Below, one piece after another: positions 30,898 through 40,799 of a stretch of 64,000 nucleotides of DNA (the first letter of the stretch is position 1; the number at the start of each line of letters is the position of its first letter). Under the pieces are notes generated by a model. The model was not told the DNA's origin. It searched no databases and saw only the letters and a list, made by a program, of their open reading frames with translations. This DNA is from Gracilaria gracilis. Lineage: Eukaryota > Rhodophyta > Florideophyceae > Gracilariales > Gracilariaceae. The stretch covers positions 353,317-417,316 of the forward strand of contig JARGSG010000047.1 in NCBI GenBank assembly GCA_030374805.1, given 5' to 3'. A program made the translations under genes and the position numbers.

Positions 30898-31992
30898 TTA
30901 GCTCGTTTTCTCCGCACCAGTGTCTGTCTCTCCTGCTCCTTGTACAAGACTGTTTGTCTCTGTACTATTTGGAAAAGACGATGTAGCACCAAGGTCTTTC
31001 GGAAAAGAATTCCTAATGAAAGGTGTAGTACCAGCGGAAGGAGCGCCTTGTGGTACGGATGGTGGAATGGCGTCAGCCACAGTTTCACTGTGGCATATGC
31101 TACTTTCCAGTCGTCGTAATGCCTCTCTTTGCGTGAGATCCAAAAAGCGACTAAGCATCGCAGGGTCCGTACCCGGAATAGAAAACAACTTGAACATGGA
31201 CTGCTTTTGCTCTATTTCCAGAAACTGCTCCGATAATTTGTTTCTCTTGTGAGCAGCCTCTCCTAGTTTATCGATTCCATCTGCCCCACGATGCAATGCC
31301 GCCACTTGCTTAGAAATTTCTAGGGCACGCTTGTTACCGATCGGACGCAGCTTTTCCTTCGGAGGTGATGAAGGCATTCCATTTGGTCCACTCCCATCAT
31401 ACTTTTCCAAATTAGATGAGTTCTCACCAGACACTTCACCATCCTGTCCCAGTGAGGTGGACATAGTTGAACAAGCCTCGTTTGAAGATGATGCACGTGA
31501 TAGCAGTTTTGAATTCTGCCGAGATGCATTTAGCATATCCCAACCATGAGTGCTTCGCAAAAATTTCATAGCTTGAACATAAGGAAAAGGGCTCCCAGCA
31601 GACAGTGTTTGGTCGTTAAAGTAGGTATACATGTTTCCTATTGTTGCGTCTCCATTATAAACTGCAAGTGCCGCTCTTTCGATATCCTCCTCCGACGGAG
31701 ACCCAGTTGGTTTTTTTGCTTTAATAGCAAAGATGATGCCTTCATACTTTACGCAAGATGCGCGGGCCTTTTTGTACCTTTGAATAATGGCATCACCAGT
31801 TCTTTCAAAGAAGGTGATGTTTGGAAACGTTACACGATCCCGATCAGTAAACTGTTTGAAGGCTTTGAGAACCTGTGCTTCAAAGAGCTGAGTTTTCTTT
31901 CCCCTCCCTGACTTGGGATCTTCGGAAGCTGTGATGAATGCACGGCAAGCAGAAACTGTTTCTGGTGCGGACCACCCTTTTCCGGTGCCCAT
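30898..31992 (-). CDS. Harbinger accessory Myb/SANT-like (trihelix) protein
   Basis: A 364-aa protein from the ATG at 31992 (the frame above it opens only with TTG). Residues about 5-75 form a Myb/SANT-like trihelix: GWSAPETVSACRAFITASEDP, then QLFEAQVLKAFKQF, then RTGDAIIQRYKKARASCVKYEGI. Residues about 90-145 (DIERAALAVYNGD...FPYVQAMKFLRSTHGWDML) match the second part of NAM-associated/Harbinger ORF1 proteins. The C-terminal half is Ser-rich with a predicted helical stretch (RNKLSEQFLEIEQKQSMFKLF). In characterised Harbingers this protein brings the transposase to the nucleus and to subterminal sites. It is convergent with the transposase gene inside the same element. Confidence 0.82.
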   Translation of the reverse strand: MGTGKGWSAPETVSACRAFITASEDPKSGRGKKTQLFEAQVLKAFKQFTDRDRVTFPNITFFERTGDAIIQRYKKARASCVKYEGIIFAIKAKKPTGSPSEEDIERAALAVYNGDATIGNMYTYFNDQTLSAGSPFPYVQAMKFLRSTHGWDMLNASRQNSKLLSRASSSNEACSTMSTSLGQDGEVSGENSSNLEKYDGSGPNGMPSSPPKEKLRPIGNKRALEISKQVAALHRGADGIDKLGEAAHKRNKLSEQFLEIEQKQSMFKLFSIPGTDPAMLSRFLDLTQREALRRLESSICHSETVADAIPPSVPQGAPSAGTTPFIRNSFPKDLGATSSFPNSTETNSLVQGAGETDTGAEKTS

Positions 31993-32334
31993 ACTGGCTC
32001 TTATGCTGTTTGGACGGAGCAATGTTGGAGTGGGTGGATTGAGCTATGGAACTGTGTTTATATAGTATGCTTTGTTTTATGTTTGCGCGACGCAGGTTTG
32101 TATTGGTTGGCTTTTTGGCGCCAAAACCACGCTGGTTGCAGCGAGATGCGTGCTTGGTATTGGATTGAAACGAAGCGAATCGTGGTCCAAATGTATCGTT
32201 TTTGGACTGAGATTTGCTTGGTTTCAATCCAAGTTCCATTTCAATTTATTTTGAAATGGATTGAATTGAATTGGTGCGATCACAATTCGCAGTTCATTTC
32301 CAAAAAATGAATTGGAACTCAAAATTGGACCCCC
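31993..32334. other. Harbinger right subterminal region
   Basis: No gene. It contains repeated motifs such as TTGGATTGAA and GGTCCAAAT that also occur in the left subterminal region (about 28590-28625). They are candidates for transposase or partner binding sites. Confidence 0.5.
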
Positions 32335-32347
32335 GGTGGCCATGCTC
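32335..32347 (-). repeat. Harbinger right TIR
   Basis: The reverse complement of GAGCATGGCCACC, followed by the second TAA duplication. Confidence 0.88.
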
Positions 32348-32350
32348 TAA

Positions 32351-32669
32351 CGCTAACGTTACCCTTGGTAGAATTACGAAGGCACTTGGCTGTTCGCAGT
32401 TGGGACTTCGACGAGGGATTCCCTCCAAGCGCCCAAGCCCTTGCTCTGATTGATGAAACAAATAAAACAACAATGGAGTAATTGAAAACAATCGACACCA
32501 ATTAAACAATCGGGATCAACCGATCACGGCACGGCGCCCCGTCGCCGGGGCAAGAGAGCCTCAATGCAGACAAGGCCAGTAAACGTGAGTATCGAGCACA
32601 TGTGTATAAACCCCGGCAACCAATTCTTTCGACCCCCGTCACGACGTCGACTCGTTGTCAGTTCCAATC
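32351..32669. promoter_or_regulatory. Upstream region of ESF1
   Basis: A 319-bp spacer between the Harbinger TSD and the ESF1 start. It must hold the ESF1 promoter and 5' UTR. No clear TATA box is seen. Confidence 0.35.
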
Positions 32670-34802
32670 ATGGCAGTAGAGTCGGGAGCAACTCCGACAC
32701 CAAAAACACCCAATCCCCGGAAGCGAGCAACACCATCCGACCACCATAAACAACACGAGCAAGACACAAGCGACAAGCGTTTCGCAGCTGCCCGCGTCGA
32801 TCCGCGCTTCAGCAGAGTTCCAAAGAGGGCTAAGCGACATGTTGCGGATCAAAGGTTTAAGGCTGCTCTGATATCCAACCCAGGATTTCGCGACCTGGAA
32901 ACGCCGGTGGACCGTTTCGGGAGACCGAAGAAAGGCAGACTATCACATTCTATTCAGGAAGCTGTGGAGAGCGACGACGATGAGTTTGGAATCAGCAAAG
33001 GGGAGGACCCACTCTTGAAATTTGGCGACGGCTACCAGGGGTATGACAGTTCGGATGATGACGAGCAGTCCGACGACATGATAGAAGATATGGCTCAGAA
33101 GCATGATGCTAAGATGGAAACTATTCCGCTTGGAAAGGCCACGAAAAGATTGGCTGTCTTGGGTCTTGACTGGTCTACCACGCGAGCTGTGGATATTTTG
33201 GCCAGTCTTGACAGCTTTTGTCCCCCGGGGAAGCATGTCGTGTCGGTTGAGGTTCATCCATCCAAATTCGGCCTGAAACGCCTTGAAAAGGAAGCCACTC
33301 TTGGTCCGCAGGTAATCTCGAAGACCGATTGGAACGTCGTACAAAACGCCCGTCAGCAGCGAATAGATGGTGCGCCCGAGTCACCCGTGCAAGATGAACG
33401 CGAGAACGAAAGCGTGAAGGATGAAGAAGAGAATGAGTCTTCCGGGGAGGAAGAGGACGAGAACGAGGAAGAGAAGAAGTGGAAGGAGCAACTAGCTTTG
33501 CGAAAGTATGAAGAGGAAAGACTGAAGTACTACTATGCTGTCGTGCAATTTGCAGACGAGGCGAGCGCTGATGCCGTTTACAAGCAGTGTGATGGGGTAG
33601 AGTACGCTCAGTCTGGACTAGACTTTGACCTTCGCTTCATTCCGAGCGATATGAAGATTGAAACCGAACCAAGAGATCGCGCGGACAAAATACCAGACGG
33701 GTATGCCCCTCCTGAAATCGCTTCGTCTTCGCTCAACACGTCTCGAGTAAAACTATCGTGGGATGCGGACGATCCTGAACGGGTGATTTTGAAGAGGAGG
33801 ATGGTGGGTAAACGCGAAGAGGACGAACAAAATCTTAAGGCATATCTAGCCTCTTCGTCAGACGAAGAGCACGGTGGACGAGAGGGACTTGAAGAGAAGA
33901 AAAGACTGCTGCTGGGTGCGATAGAGGGTGGTGATGAGGGTGCGGAGGAGGAACAGGACGAGGATATGAATATGCAGATTTCGTTTGAGCCAGGTATGTT
34001 TGAAAAGGGAGAGGAAATAGTGAAGCGAAAGGAGGCACGCGAAGAGCAAAAGAATGAGAGTATGTGGGAGGCGCGTATGCGTCGGCGTGCGGAGCGCAAG
34101 GCAGAGAAACGAAAAGCACGAAGGGCAAGAATGGAGAATAATGGGGTACAAAACGGCGATACACACGAAGAGGAAGAGGGAATCAAGGCAGGTGATGAAG
34201 GAAACGGTGGATTCGATGACGACTTTTTCTCGGTGGAGCGTTCGTTTGAAGACGCTGAGAATGAAGCTGAGGTTGACGGCAGAAGGAAAGCAAGTACGAG
34301 AAGAAAGGAGAAGAAGAGCAGAAGGGAAGATCGCAAGCGCGGCAGTGATGCAAGCGACGACTACGGAGGCAAGCACGAAATGCAAGACAAATTGCAGACA
34401 CTGGACATGGTGACGGGAAGTTTACTAAAGGCAGATGAGTCAGATGACGAAGAGCGGAGCCGAAGGCGTGATAAGCGCAAAGGCGGGCATCGACAAGCGC
34501 GGCGGGAACGAATCAAAGAAGAAAAGGCGAGAAGTAGCGCGATGGACGTGAAAGACGAGCGGTTCGACAAGATGTACAACTCACACCTGTTCGCGATTGA
34601 CCGAACTCATCGCAAGTTCAAGGACAACGAGACGAACCAGAGAATCATGACGGAGATGATGCGTAGGCGGGAGGCGGATGCGCAGGGTGAGACAAAGCAC
34701 TCGAACAAGAAACGAAACTCAAGCGCTAATGAGGAGCTGCGGGAGCTGGCGGGGCGACTGAAGGCGAAGGCAAGAGCTCGCGCGAAGCTGCAAGGTCGGT
34801 GA
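32670..34802 (+). CDS. ESF1: ESF1 homologue, pre-rRNA processing factor
   Basis: A 710-aa protein from the ATG at 32670. Family signatures in order: DKRFAAARVDPRFSRVPKRAKR near the N-terminus; KRLAVLGLDWSTTRAVDILASLDSFCPPGKHVVSVEVHPSKFGLKRL; LKYYYAVVQFADEASADAVYKQCDGVEYAQSGLDFDLRFIP; and the C-terminal DERFDKMYNSHLFAIDRTHRKFK. Between them lie long acidic and basic runs (EEEDENEEEKK; RRRAERKAEKRKARR), as usual for nucleolar proteins. Known role: ESF1 acts in the small-subunit processome during 18S rRNA maturation. Its 3' end overlaps the antisense 206-aa frame by 77 bp. Confidence 0.88.
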   Translation: MAVESGATPTPKTPNPRKRATPSDHHKQHEQDTSDKRFAAARVDPRFSRVPKRAKRHVADQRFKAALISNPGFRDLETPVDRFGRPKKGRLSHSIQEAVESDDDEFGISKGEDPLLKFGDGYQGYDSSDDDEQSDDMIEDMAQKHDAKMETIPLGKATKRLAVLGLDWSTTRAVDILASLDSFCPPGKHVVSVEVHPSKFGLKRLEKEATLGPQVISKTDWNVVQNARQQRIDGAPESPVQDERENESVKDEEENESSGEEEDENEEEKKWKEQLALRKYEEERLKYYYAVVQFADEASADAVYKQCDGVEYAQSGLDFDLRFIPSDMKIETEPRDRADKIPDGYAPPEIASSSLNTSRVKLSWDADDPERVILKRRMVGKREEDEQNLKAYLASSSDEEHGGREGLEEKKRLLLGAIEGGDEGAEEEQDEDMNMQISFEPGMFEKGEEIVKRKEAREEQKNESMWEARMRRRAERKAEKRKARRARMENNGVQNGDTHEEEEGIKAGDEGNGGFDDDFFSVERSFEDAENEAEVDGRRKASTRRKEKKSRREDRKRGSDASDDYGGKHEMQDKLQTLDMVTGSLLKADESDDEERSRRRDKRKGGHRQARRERIKEEKARSSAMDVKDERFDKMYNSHLFAIDRTHRKFKDNETNQRIMTEMMRRREADAQGETKHSNKKRNSSANEELRELAGRLKAKARARAKLQGR

Positions 34803-35346
34803 GCGCGTGCTTGAAGACGGCCAACGCGCGCTGCATGGACTCGCACGACTTGGCGGCGTGCAGCGTGGCGGGATGGCTGAGCACCTGTTGAAGAGGCACC
34901 GCCAGACAAAGCTGCACGACATGATGCAGCGGCGCGCGTTGCGCAGCAGCCGGCGCCCACCGGTGACACAGCGCGTGCACGAAGGCGGCAAAGTGCTGTC
35001 GGGCCTGCGGCGAAAGCCACAGCACGCGCTGCGGCGCGTGCGGCGCGAGCGCGGCCGCCAGCTGCGGGCGACGCTCGTGCAGCATGTGGTGGAAGTTCGA
35101 ACGCAGCTCGACCAACGCCGCGGACAGACGGGCGATGGCGGCCGCAGCCGGCGGCGCCGACGCTTGCTGCTGCAGCACGGCGTGGCGCGCCGCGGCCGCG
35201 GCCGCGCGGTGGCGGCGCTGCGCGGCGCTTAGCGCGTGCGGTAGCAGCGCGGTGGCGTCGCCCGCGTGCTGTGACGTTGGCGGCGCGCCCAGCCGCGAAC
35301 ACAGCGTCTCCCACGTGCGGAGGCGGTCGGCGGCGACGGTGCTCAT
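34726..35346 (-). CDS. Unrecognised Ala/His/Leu-rich helical protein
   Basis: A 206-aa frame from the ATG at 35346, convergent with and overlapping the ESF1 3' end. The start context is good and a TATA-like CTTATATCTAGGC lies about 220 bp upstream on the same strand. The sequence is compositionally biased (Ala, His, Arg, Leu) but has heptad-like helical stretches, for example around AALVELRSNFHHMLHERRPQL and SMQRALAVFKHALTDL. I recognise no family. The long overlapping Arg/Ala-rich frame 34607-35548 on the same strand looks like a shadow. It could be a small structural or coiled-coil protein. Expression needs confirmation. Confidence 0.45.
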   Translation of the reverse strand: MSTVAADRLRTWETLCSRLGAPPTSQHAGDATALLPHALSAAQRRHRAAAAAARHAVLQQQASAPPAAAAIARLSAALVELRSNFHHMLHERRPQLAAALAPHAPQRVLWLSPQARQHFAAFVHALCHRWAPAAAQRAPLHHVVQLCLAVPLQQVLSHPATLHAAKSCESMQRALAVFKHALTDLAASRELLPSPSVAPPAPAAPH

Positions 35347-35744
35347 CGTGGTGGCGGCGCGCTGGCTCGCCGCGGGGGCACGCTCGCGCGAGCGAAGGCG
35401 ATGGGCGCGTAGGCGATGCGGCGATGGCGTGAGCGCGCGCTTCGAAATTGAATTCGAATGTGAGCGCGCTGTCGGACGCGCGCCGCCTTACAGCTGCTTT
35501 GCGGAGCGCTTGCGCAGCACTGGTCACCTCGGGGCTTGTGGAGTCCACAATGTGGACCCGCCCCGCGGCCTAGATATAAGTCAGCTCACCGCGGCGCCTC
35601 CCCCCTTCCACGAGCTGCTTTGGTGGTGGCGTTGTGTCGTGCTCTCTTTGTCGGGTTTTGCTGAGCAAAGCAAACTTTGCTCTTGCTGCCGCGCTTTGCT
35701 TCGGCTCTGTGTGCGTGCGCGCGATCGCTGCTGCCAAACCAGTC
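35347..35744. promoter_or_regulatory. Divergent promoter region with TATA-like motif and palindrome
   Basis: Between the 206-aa gene and the HVA22-like gene. It holds GTCCACAATGTGGAC (a near-perfect palindrome, 35543-35557) and GCCTAGATATAAG (35568-35580), whose reverse complement is identical to the motif at 38727-38739. Confidence 0.5.
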
Positions 35745-36185
35745 ATGGCTTTCGGAGACTATATCGCGAGGGCTGCTATCGTTATGCTGGGGCTTGTGTA
35801 CCCGGGCTACCAATCGTTCAAGGCGGTCAAGCGTGTGAACGTGCCAAAGCAACAGGCGTGGCTCAAGTATTGGTTGGTGCTCAGCGTCGTCGCGTTCCTG
35901 TCCCTCATCGTCGAGCCCGTTCTGTATGATCGCGTGCCGTTGTGGAATCTGCTCAAAATCGGCTTCGTTGCCTTCCTCGTGTTGCCCATGACCAAGGGCT
36001 ACGAGCGTATTTACCAGCTCGTGCTTGAGCCGCAGCTGGAGAAGCACGAGGCTGTCATTGACGAGACTGCTACCAAGCTGTACAAGGCTGGCGAGGAGCA
36101 TGCCAGGAATCTTGGTCCTACTGTCAACAAGCTTGTGCAACAGGGTAGAAGTGTCGCTGAGAAGAGGTTAAACAAAGCGCAATAG
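35745..36185 (+). CDS. HVA22/TB2-DP1/REEP family membrane-shaping protein
   Basis: A 146-aa protein from the ATG at 35745; the frame upstream opens only with GTG and lies in the leader. The TB2/DP1/HVA22 signature is clear: LGLVYPGYQSFKAVKR, then QQAWLKYWLVLSVVAFLSLIVEPVL with the typical YW, then VPLWNLLKIGFVAFLVLPMTKGYERIYQLVLEP. This gives hydrophobic hairpin segments at about residues 8-25, 45-65 and 75-95, followed by an amphipathic C-terminal helix. Family members bend and stabilise tubular ER. A TATA-like element sits about 165 bp upstream. Confidence 0.88.
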   Translation: MAFGDYIARAAIVMLGLVYPGYQSFKAVKRVNVPKQQAWLKYWLVLSVVAFLSLIVEPVLYDRVPLWNLLKIGFVAFLVLPMTKGYERIYQLVLEPQLEKHEAVIDETATKLYKAGEEHARNLGPTVNKLVQQGRSVAEKRLNKAQ

Positions 36186-38726
36186 ATGCTTGTACTCCTT
36201 TTGCCTCTTTACTACCACTGTTACTACTACCATGCTACTACCGCCTTTCCACATACCCTTCCCTGTGTTCTAGAAGCGTTCTTCGTCGCTTCTCATTCTA
36301 AAAACTGTTTCGGCTCGTCGTTTTTCTGTTGCTTGCCGTCGTTCTTTGTTTGTCGTGCTTCATCATCATCCTTGCAAGCATAACTGTCTGCTTTTTCGCT
36401 ACACATACAGACCAGTTCAGGTATATAAATATCGCTTGCTATGCCCAACAGCCGTGTCACTCGCTTTCCACCGCGGCCCATGGCTTCAACACCTTGTCTG
36501 CTTCCAGTTTTGCTCAACTCCTGAGAGTTTATTTGCGGCAATTGCCCATATGCTTGATCATCATGTGCTGTGTCTCACATGTAAGCTGCTGCACGTATAT
36601 CCAGCAGATAGTGTAACTTGTGTTCCTCGCCGCCCCTATTACTCACTCCTTCCCAGTACCACCAATGTACAGCTCAGGCGCCCGCCACTTTCGAGCTGCA
36701 ACCAAGATGCTACCTGATAGTCACAGTCGTGCCATTTGCTGCCCTCGTCGAGCAGTTTCTCCGCATGTAGAAGCCCATCGAATTTGCGAGTGCGACTTCT
36801 AACTGCTGCGTCCGCAAACTTGCGCGTTCAAAGCAATGACCTGGGCGAAAAGCTGCTGACCAAGCTGAAATGCATTTCATCTTTGCCAATTGTACCTTCG
36901 TATATATGGCTACTAGCAACGAAACATTAGAACACTACGTGCTGTACTGTAGGAGCACAATGCGTCGAACGTATTTGCAATTCGCTGCCACGTGCTGATG
37001 TCAACTTCTTTCTGAGACACGGATTGCCTGCTGTCCCGCTAACACGCGTGGCACAATAAGTGCCTCTCATGCATGATATCATCGTCTTCAACACTTCCAA
37101 CATACTTTGCAGCGGACGTGCAGAAATGCTGAAGCGCCCTTCTTTCCATGAATCTCACTACCTCAGGGCTGCAACGGAATACTTCGTAGGATATGCAGAA
37201 CGGAAACCCTCGGCTAACCTTACTAACGATGACTTACTATTAGTAAGTTACTAAGATGCTCATCGAATTGGCGATGTGAACCATGTGTTCATGAGCAATT
37301 TGGCTTCCGTGTACACGTTGTGTCTATAGCATTCATTTACCCCAAGAAACGTCTAAAGAACATCGTTGAAAAACGAGTGCTTCCGAAATACAGTGATGGA
37401 TAAGTTCCAACTTCATTGCTCGTGCTGCTGGTTCAATTACTTTCTCCACATCGACACCACCAACGTGAGCGCTACAAAAGATTTTCGCGCAAGTGATTTT
37501 TATGGTTTGTTGTCTAATAAAACCATTATTCAGCACTTTCACTTCATTCACTGGTCTCTCGCTTCATCTACTGTTGTAATGTCGAGGAGTGGTAACAACA
37601 GCGTAGGTGAATAGGCAGTGTATTCGTCAATACAAGATTATTCTAATTTACCAAGCAATACTGAATTGCTTGAGCTCATCTTCACTGTCCCAACTGTCTA
37701 TGTCCGCACTATGTCTTACAACTGCACAATAGATATCTTTGGGAGGAATGAGAAGGAAAACCGGGACTTGTTCCTTGCGCAAGGGACTGCCAAGCATTCG
37801 TGTTTGCAGGACAAGACGTTTCCCCACTCATATAACTTACCGAAGGTAGAGTTACCGGTATACGAACCTTTTCTAAACGGAACAACTGGAATCAAATTTA
37901 TTCTGGCTTCTGTTGCAGTAGATTTGTATGGCTTATTCTCGAGCTAGTCCTCGAAGGATGCATGCAACAACTCAGACCTCATTGTGCGTCTTGCTCTTCG
38001 TCGTCATGGTTGCATTTTCATTTGCTCCGCTGGGTGTTGAGTTGATGAATCGCTTAAATGTTGGCAATACAATTTTACAGTAGTAAAAGTATTACATATT
38101 AAAGGAATAAAGCCCTGCTGCTGGGTTGCGATTCTTTAAACTACTTGTAGAAAGTGGTTTTATTTTGTTTTGGTCGAGAACTTCACGTTGGAGCTCAATG
38201 GAGCTGGCAAGAAGAGCTGTGGTTGTGAGATTGTTAGCCAGTAGATAGTGACAAAGCAGCACCGGGTAACTTAGATACTGTAATAGGTTGAGCACACGAA
38301 GCACTAGACGCAGAGCGGAAAAGAGAGAAACACGGGTGAGGGCGTTTGGCGAGCAAGTTATCTATGAACAGTTGATGACGGTGATGAAGATGGTGACGAA
38401 GATGAAGAGGGAGGACTGGGTGCTGCATGGAATTGGAAATGTAACTTTTTAAGTGAAGGGAGCTCGGCGGCGGGGAGATGGCACCAGGCCACAGTGGGCA
38501 AAACAAGGCAACAACGCGAAAGTACGTGTGAAGGGTCGCTTCGACTGGTGCACAGCGGCTGCGGCGGCGTGGCGGAAAGCTCGGCGCCACGCGCACGTCG
38601 TCGACGACGCAGACAACAGCCCGAGAAGGGGCAGGCACGCGTGGGCGAGGCGCCACGCGGGAGCCTCCTGGCGCGTTTCTTCGCGAGAAAAAGGCGCATG
38701 GCTGTGCGCAAATGTGCCGTGTTTGG
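36186..38726. other. Long gene-free spacer
   Basis: 2.5 kb without a supported gene. The longest ATG frame (about 109 aa, 37618-37947) has no recognisable domain. It contains the 3' UTR of the HVA22-like gene and a small palindromic stretch around 37220-37250 (TTACTATTAGTAAG). Confidence 0.4.
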
Positions 38727-38739
38727 CTTATATCTAGGC
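38727..38739 (+). promoter_or_regulatory. TATA-like core motif CTTATATCTAGGC
   Basis: It lies 217 bp upstream of the chosen thioredoxin-kinase start. The identical 13-mer occurs on the minus strand at 35568-35580, also about 220 bp upstream of a start codon. Confidence 0.45.
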
Positions 38740-38955
38740 GCGCCACGCGCGCGCGCACCGCTTTCTACGCTGCGTCTCGCTCGCCCACTGCCGTCGCACA
38801 GCTCGCAGTCGCCATCTTCCGCCGCTCTCCACCGCCCCTCATATCGCCGCAGTCGCCACAATCTCCCGCTCGTCGTCGCGCCTCCCTCGGCAGGTCGTCA
38901 CCCCTGCAGCTTGTCGCCCTCCGCTCGCGCCATTCGCGCCCGCCATTTCTCCCCC

Positions 38956-40785
38956 ATGAAGAAGCCCCATTGTGCGGTGCTGTCGTTTGGCGACTACTTC
39001 TCCGTGTACTTCTCCAACCGCTATCCGCACATTTCCTCTTTACTGCGTCCTGACCGCACCAAGTTTGCTGCAAATGTCTTCCTATTCCGCTTCGACTCGC
39101 GTCTCTCTGTGCACTTTGTGCGCAACCATATCGACTCCTTCTCGCGCTCCATAGCTGACGCCTCGGGCAAGTCTATTCCGGAGGCGCGTCGTTTATTCAC
39201 TCACAGCGTGAGTGACGCCGCCCAAACCTACTTCGAGAAGCGTTGGGACGATGTGTCGCAATATGTCAACGCCAACTGCAGCAATCTCACCCATCTGCGC
39301 CTGCAGAACACCAAGCTCGATGAACTGCAGCAGAACCTCTCCACAGCCTCCAGCGTCCCCGAAGTGGACCCAATTTTACTCATGTCGCTGCACGAGAATA
39401 ATATGCCCATCGTACTCTTCATCTACGCCCATTTTTGCTCTGTGTGTAAGGCGGTCAGACCTGTCTTCGAGGACATGGCGCGCGCTATGGGAAGCAGAAT
39501 CATTTGCGTTTCGCTCAATGGCCCCAAGTCCCCAGACTTCAAGCAACAATATAATATTACGTCATACCCAACCATCGTTCGCTTTGACGACTACGCCAAT
39601 TGCGTCGAGTTCCCAAAACTCCGCCGTGACATGAACTTGGCCAACCTCATCGCGTTTGCAAACGGCGACATGTTTCAGAATGAAATTCCTCCCAACCCCG
39701 AAGACGAGGAGGCGGAAATGCTCGAGCTCACATCCCCGCGCCGCGCCCACTCACAATGGAAGTCTATGCTCAGACGACAAGGAATAGACCAGCTTGATGC
39801 CCTCGTGTCAGAGAGATCAGAGGTATTGAATTCTAAGATTGACGAAGCTATTCATTGCGGCGGCAGCAGCTGTGATGTCCTCCCAGTCAGTTCTCGTCAG
39901 GACTCGAGCGGTGGAGAATCCCCGCTTTGCGTTCTGCTTGGAGGAGGAATGGGCGCTGGCAAAACTACAGTGGTTGGTATGATTTCTGAGACCACTTTCT
40001 GGAAGCAACATGGGGCCAATGTTGTCGTAGTTGAGGCCGATGCGTTTAAGCTCAGTGACCCACTGTTCCAAGTGCTTCAAAGTGTCACTCCCCTTGCGTC
40101 TCGAATTGTGCACAAGGACTCAATGGACGCCGCGGAACAGCTATTCCTGCAAGCCGTTAATACAAGAAGAGATCTCGTGTTTGACGGCACCATGTCTTGG
40201 TGCGAATATGCCAAGCAAACTATTGACATGCTGCGCGACACGGATTACGAATATGAGCGCGGACCTGGTTATGTCGAAAAAGAAAATGGTGACGTCAGCG
40301 AAATCTACTGGGTCCGTTCCAAGAAGAGACCCCAACCGGTAGCGCCTTATCGTGTGGAACTTGTGGGCGTAACGACAGACCCGGAGATTGCGGTTATGCG
40401 CGGAATTGTTCGTAAGATGACCACAGGAAGGGGCGTTCCTGTTCCCAATCAGTTGAAGTCCCACGCACTTTTCTCAAAGCATTTTGAAACATACATTGAC
40501 TGGGTGGACTCCGCTTATTTGTTTGACACGACTCTCCACTCAGACTCGGAAGAAGGCACCCCGACCAGCTCGGATCAGTTAATTGCTATCAAGTCTGGAC
40601 TGCTGTTCAAAAACTCTGCCTCTAAAACCAACTCTTCGAGAGGAGTCCGCGGATTCGTTGTGAGACACGCTGAAGCGTACGAGAGATTTTTGCGCAAGAA
40701 GTTCCTCAACACAAACGCGAGATGTATTTCTGAAATGTACCAGAGCAACTCTTTGTCGTCGCGTAAGGAAAATGGTAAAAAGTGA
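38956..40785 (+). CDS. Thioredoxin-fold / zeta-type P-loop kinase fusion protein
   Basis: A 609-aa protein if started at the ATG at 38956, downstream of the TATA-like motif; an ATG at 38698 would add about 86 residues of Arg/Ser/Pro-rich sequence. Residues about 125-235 form a thioredoxin-like domain with a CSVC redox site (LFIYAHFCSVCKAVRPVFEDMA) and the cis-proline strand ITSYPTIVRF. Residues about 320-520 form a zeta-type kinase domain: GGGMGAGKTTVV (P-loop), VVVEADAFKLSDPLF, IVHKDSMDAAEQLF and LVFDGTMSWCEYAKQTI. Plant proteins with this kinase domain are known but their substrate is not settled; I infer phosphotransfer to a small molecule. The fusion with thioredoxin is unusual. Its 3' end is 14 bp from the convergent transporter gene. 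Confidence 0.75.
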   Translation: MKKPHCAVLSFGDYFSVYFSNRYPHISSLLRPDRTKFAANVFLFRFDSRLSVHFVRNHIDSFSRSIADASGKSIPEARRLFTHSVSDAAQTYFEKRWDDVSQYVNANCSNLTHLRLQNTKLDELQQNLSTASSVPEVDPILLMSLHENNMPIVLFIYAHFCSVCKAVRPVFEDMARAMGSRIICVSLNGPKSPDFKQQYNITSYPTIVRFDDYANCVEFPKLRRDMNLANLIAFANGDMFQNEIPPNPEDEEAEMLELTSPRRAHSQWKSMLRRQGIDQLDALVSERSEVLNSKIDEAIHCGGSSCDVLPVSSRQDSSGGESPLCVLLGGGMGAGKTTVVGMISETTFWKQHGANVVVVEADAFKLSDPLFQVLQSVTPLASRIVHKDSMDAAEQLFLQAVNTRRDLVFDGTMSWCEYAKQTIDMLRDTDYEYERGPGYVEKENGDVSEIYWVRSKKRPQPVAPYRVELVGVTTDPEIAVMRGIVRKMTTGRGVPVPNQLKSHALFSKHFETYIDWVDSAYLFDTTLHSDSEEGTPTSSDQLIAIKSGLLFKNSASKTNSSRGVRGFVVRHAEAYERFLRKKFLNTNARCISEMYQSNSLSSRKENGKK

Positions 40786-40799
40786 TACAAGCCGTGATC

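Larger units (their letters stand above)
28506..32347 (+). mobile_element. Complete PIF/Harbinger DNA transposon, 3.84 kb
   Basis: The ends are 13-bp inverted repeats GAGCATGGCCACC (28506-28518 and 32335-32347). They are flanked by a TAA target duplication (28503-28505 and 32348-32350), the hallmark of PIF/Harbinger insertion. Two genes lie inside, tail to tail: a DDE transposase and a Myb/SANT-like accessory protein, the usual Harbinger gene pair. Both are uninterrupted, so the element may be autonomous. Confidence 0.92.

Noticed and set aside
34607..35548. 313-aa Arg/Ala-rich frame antisense to ESF1
   Set aside because: Low-complexity shadow in GC-rich DNA; the 206-aa frame in another phase is a better candidate.
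36186..38726. Search by eye for tRNA, snRNA or snoRNA genes in the long spacer
   Set aside because: No A/B box pair or snRNA-like core was seen. A covariance-model search would be needed to exclude them.
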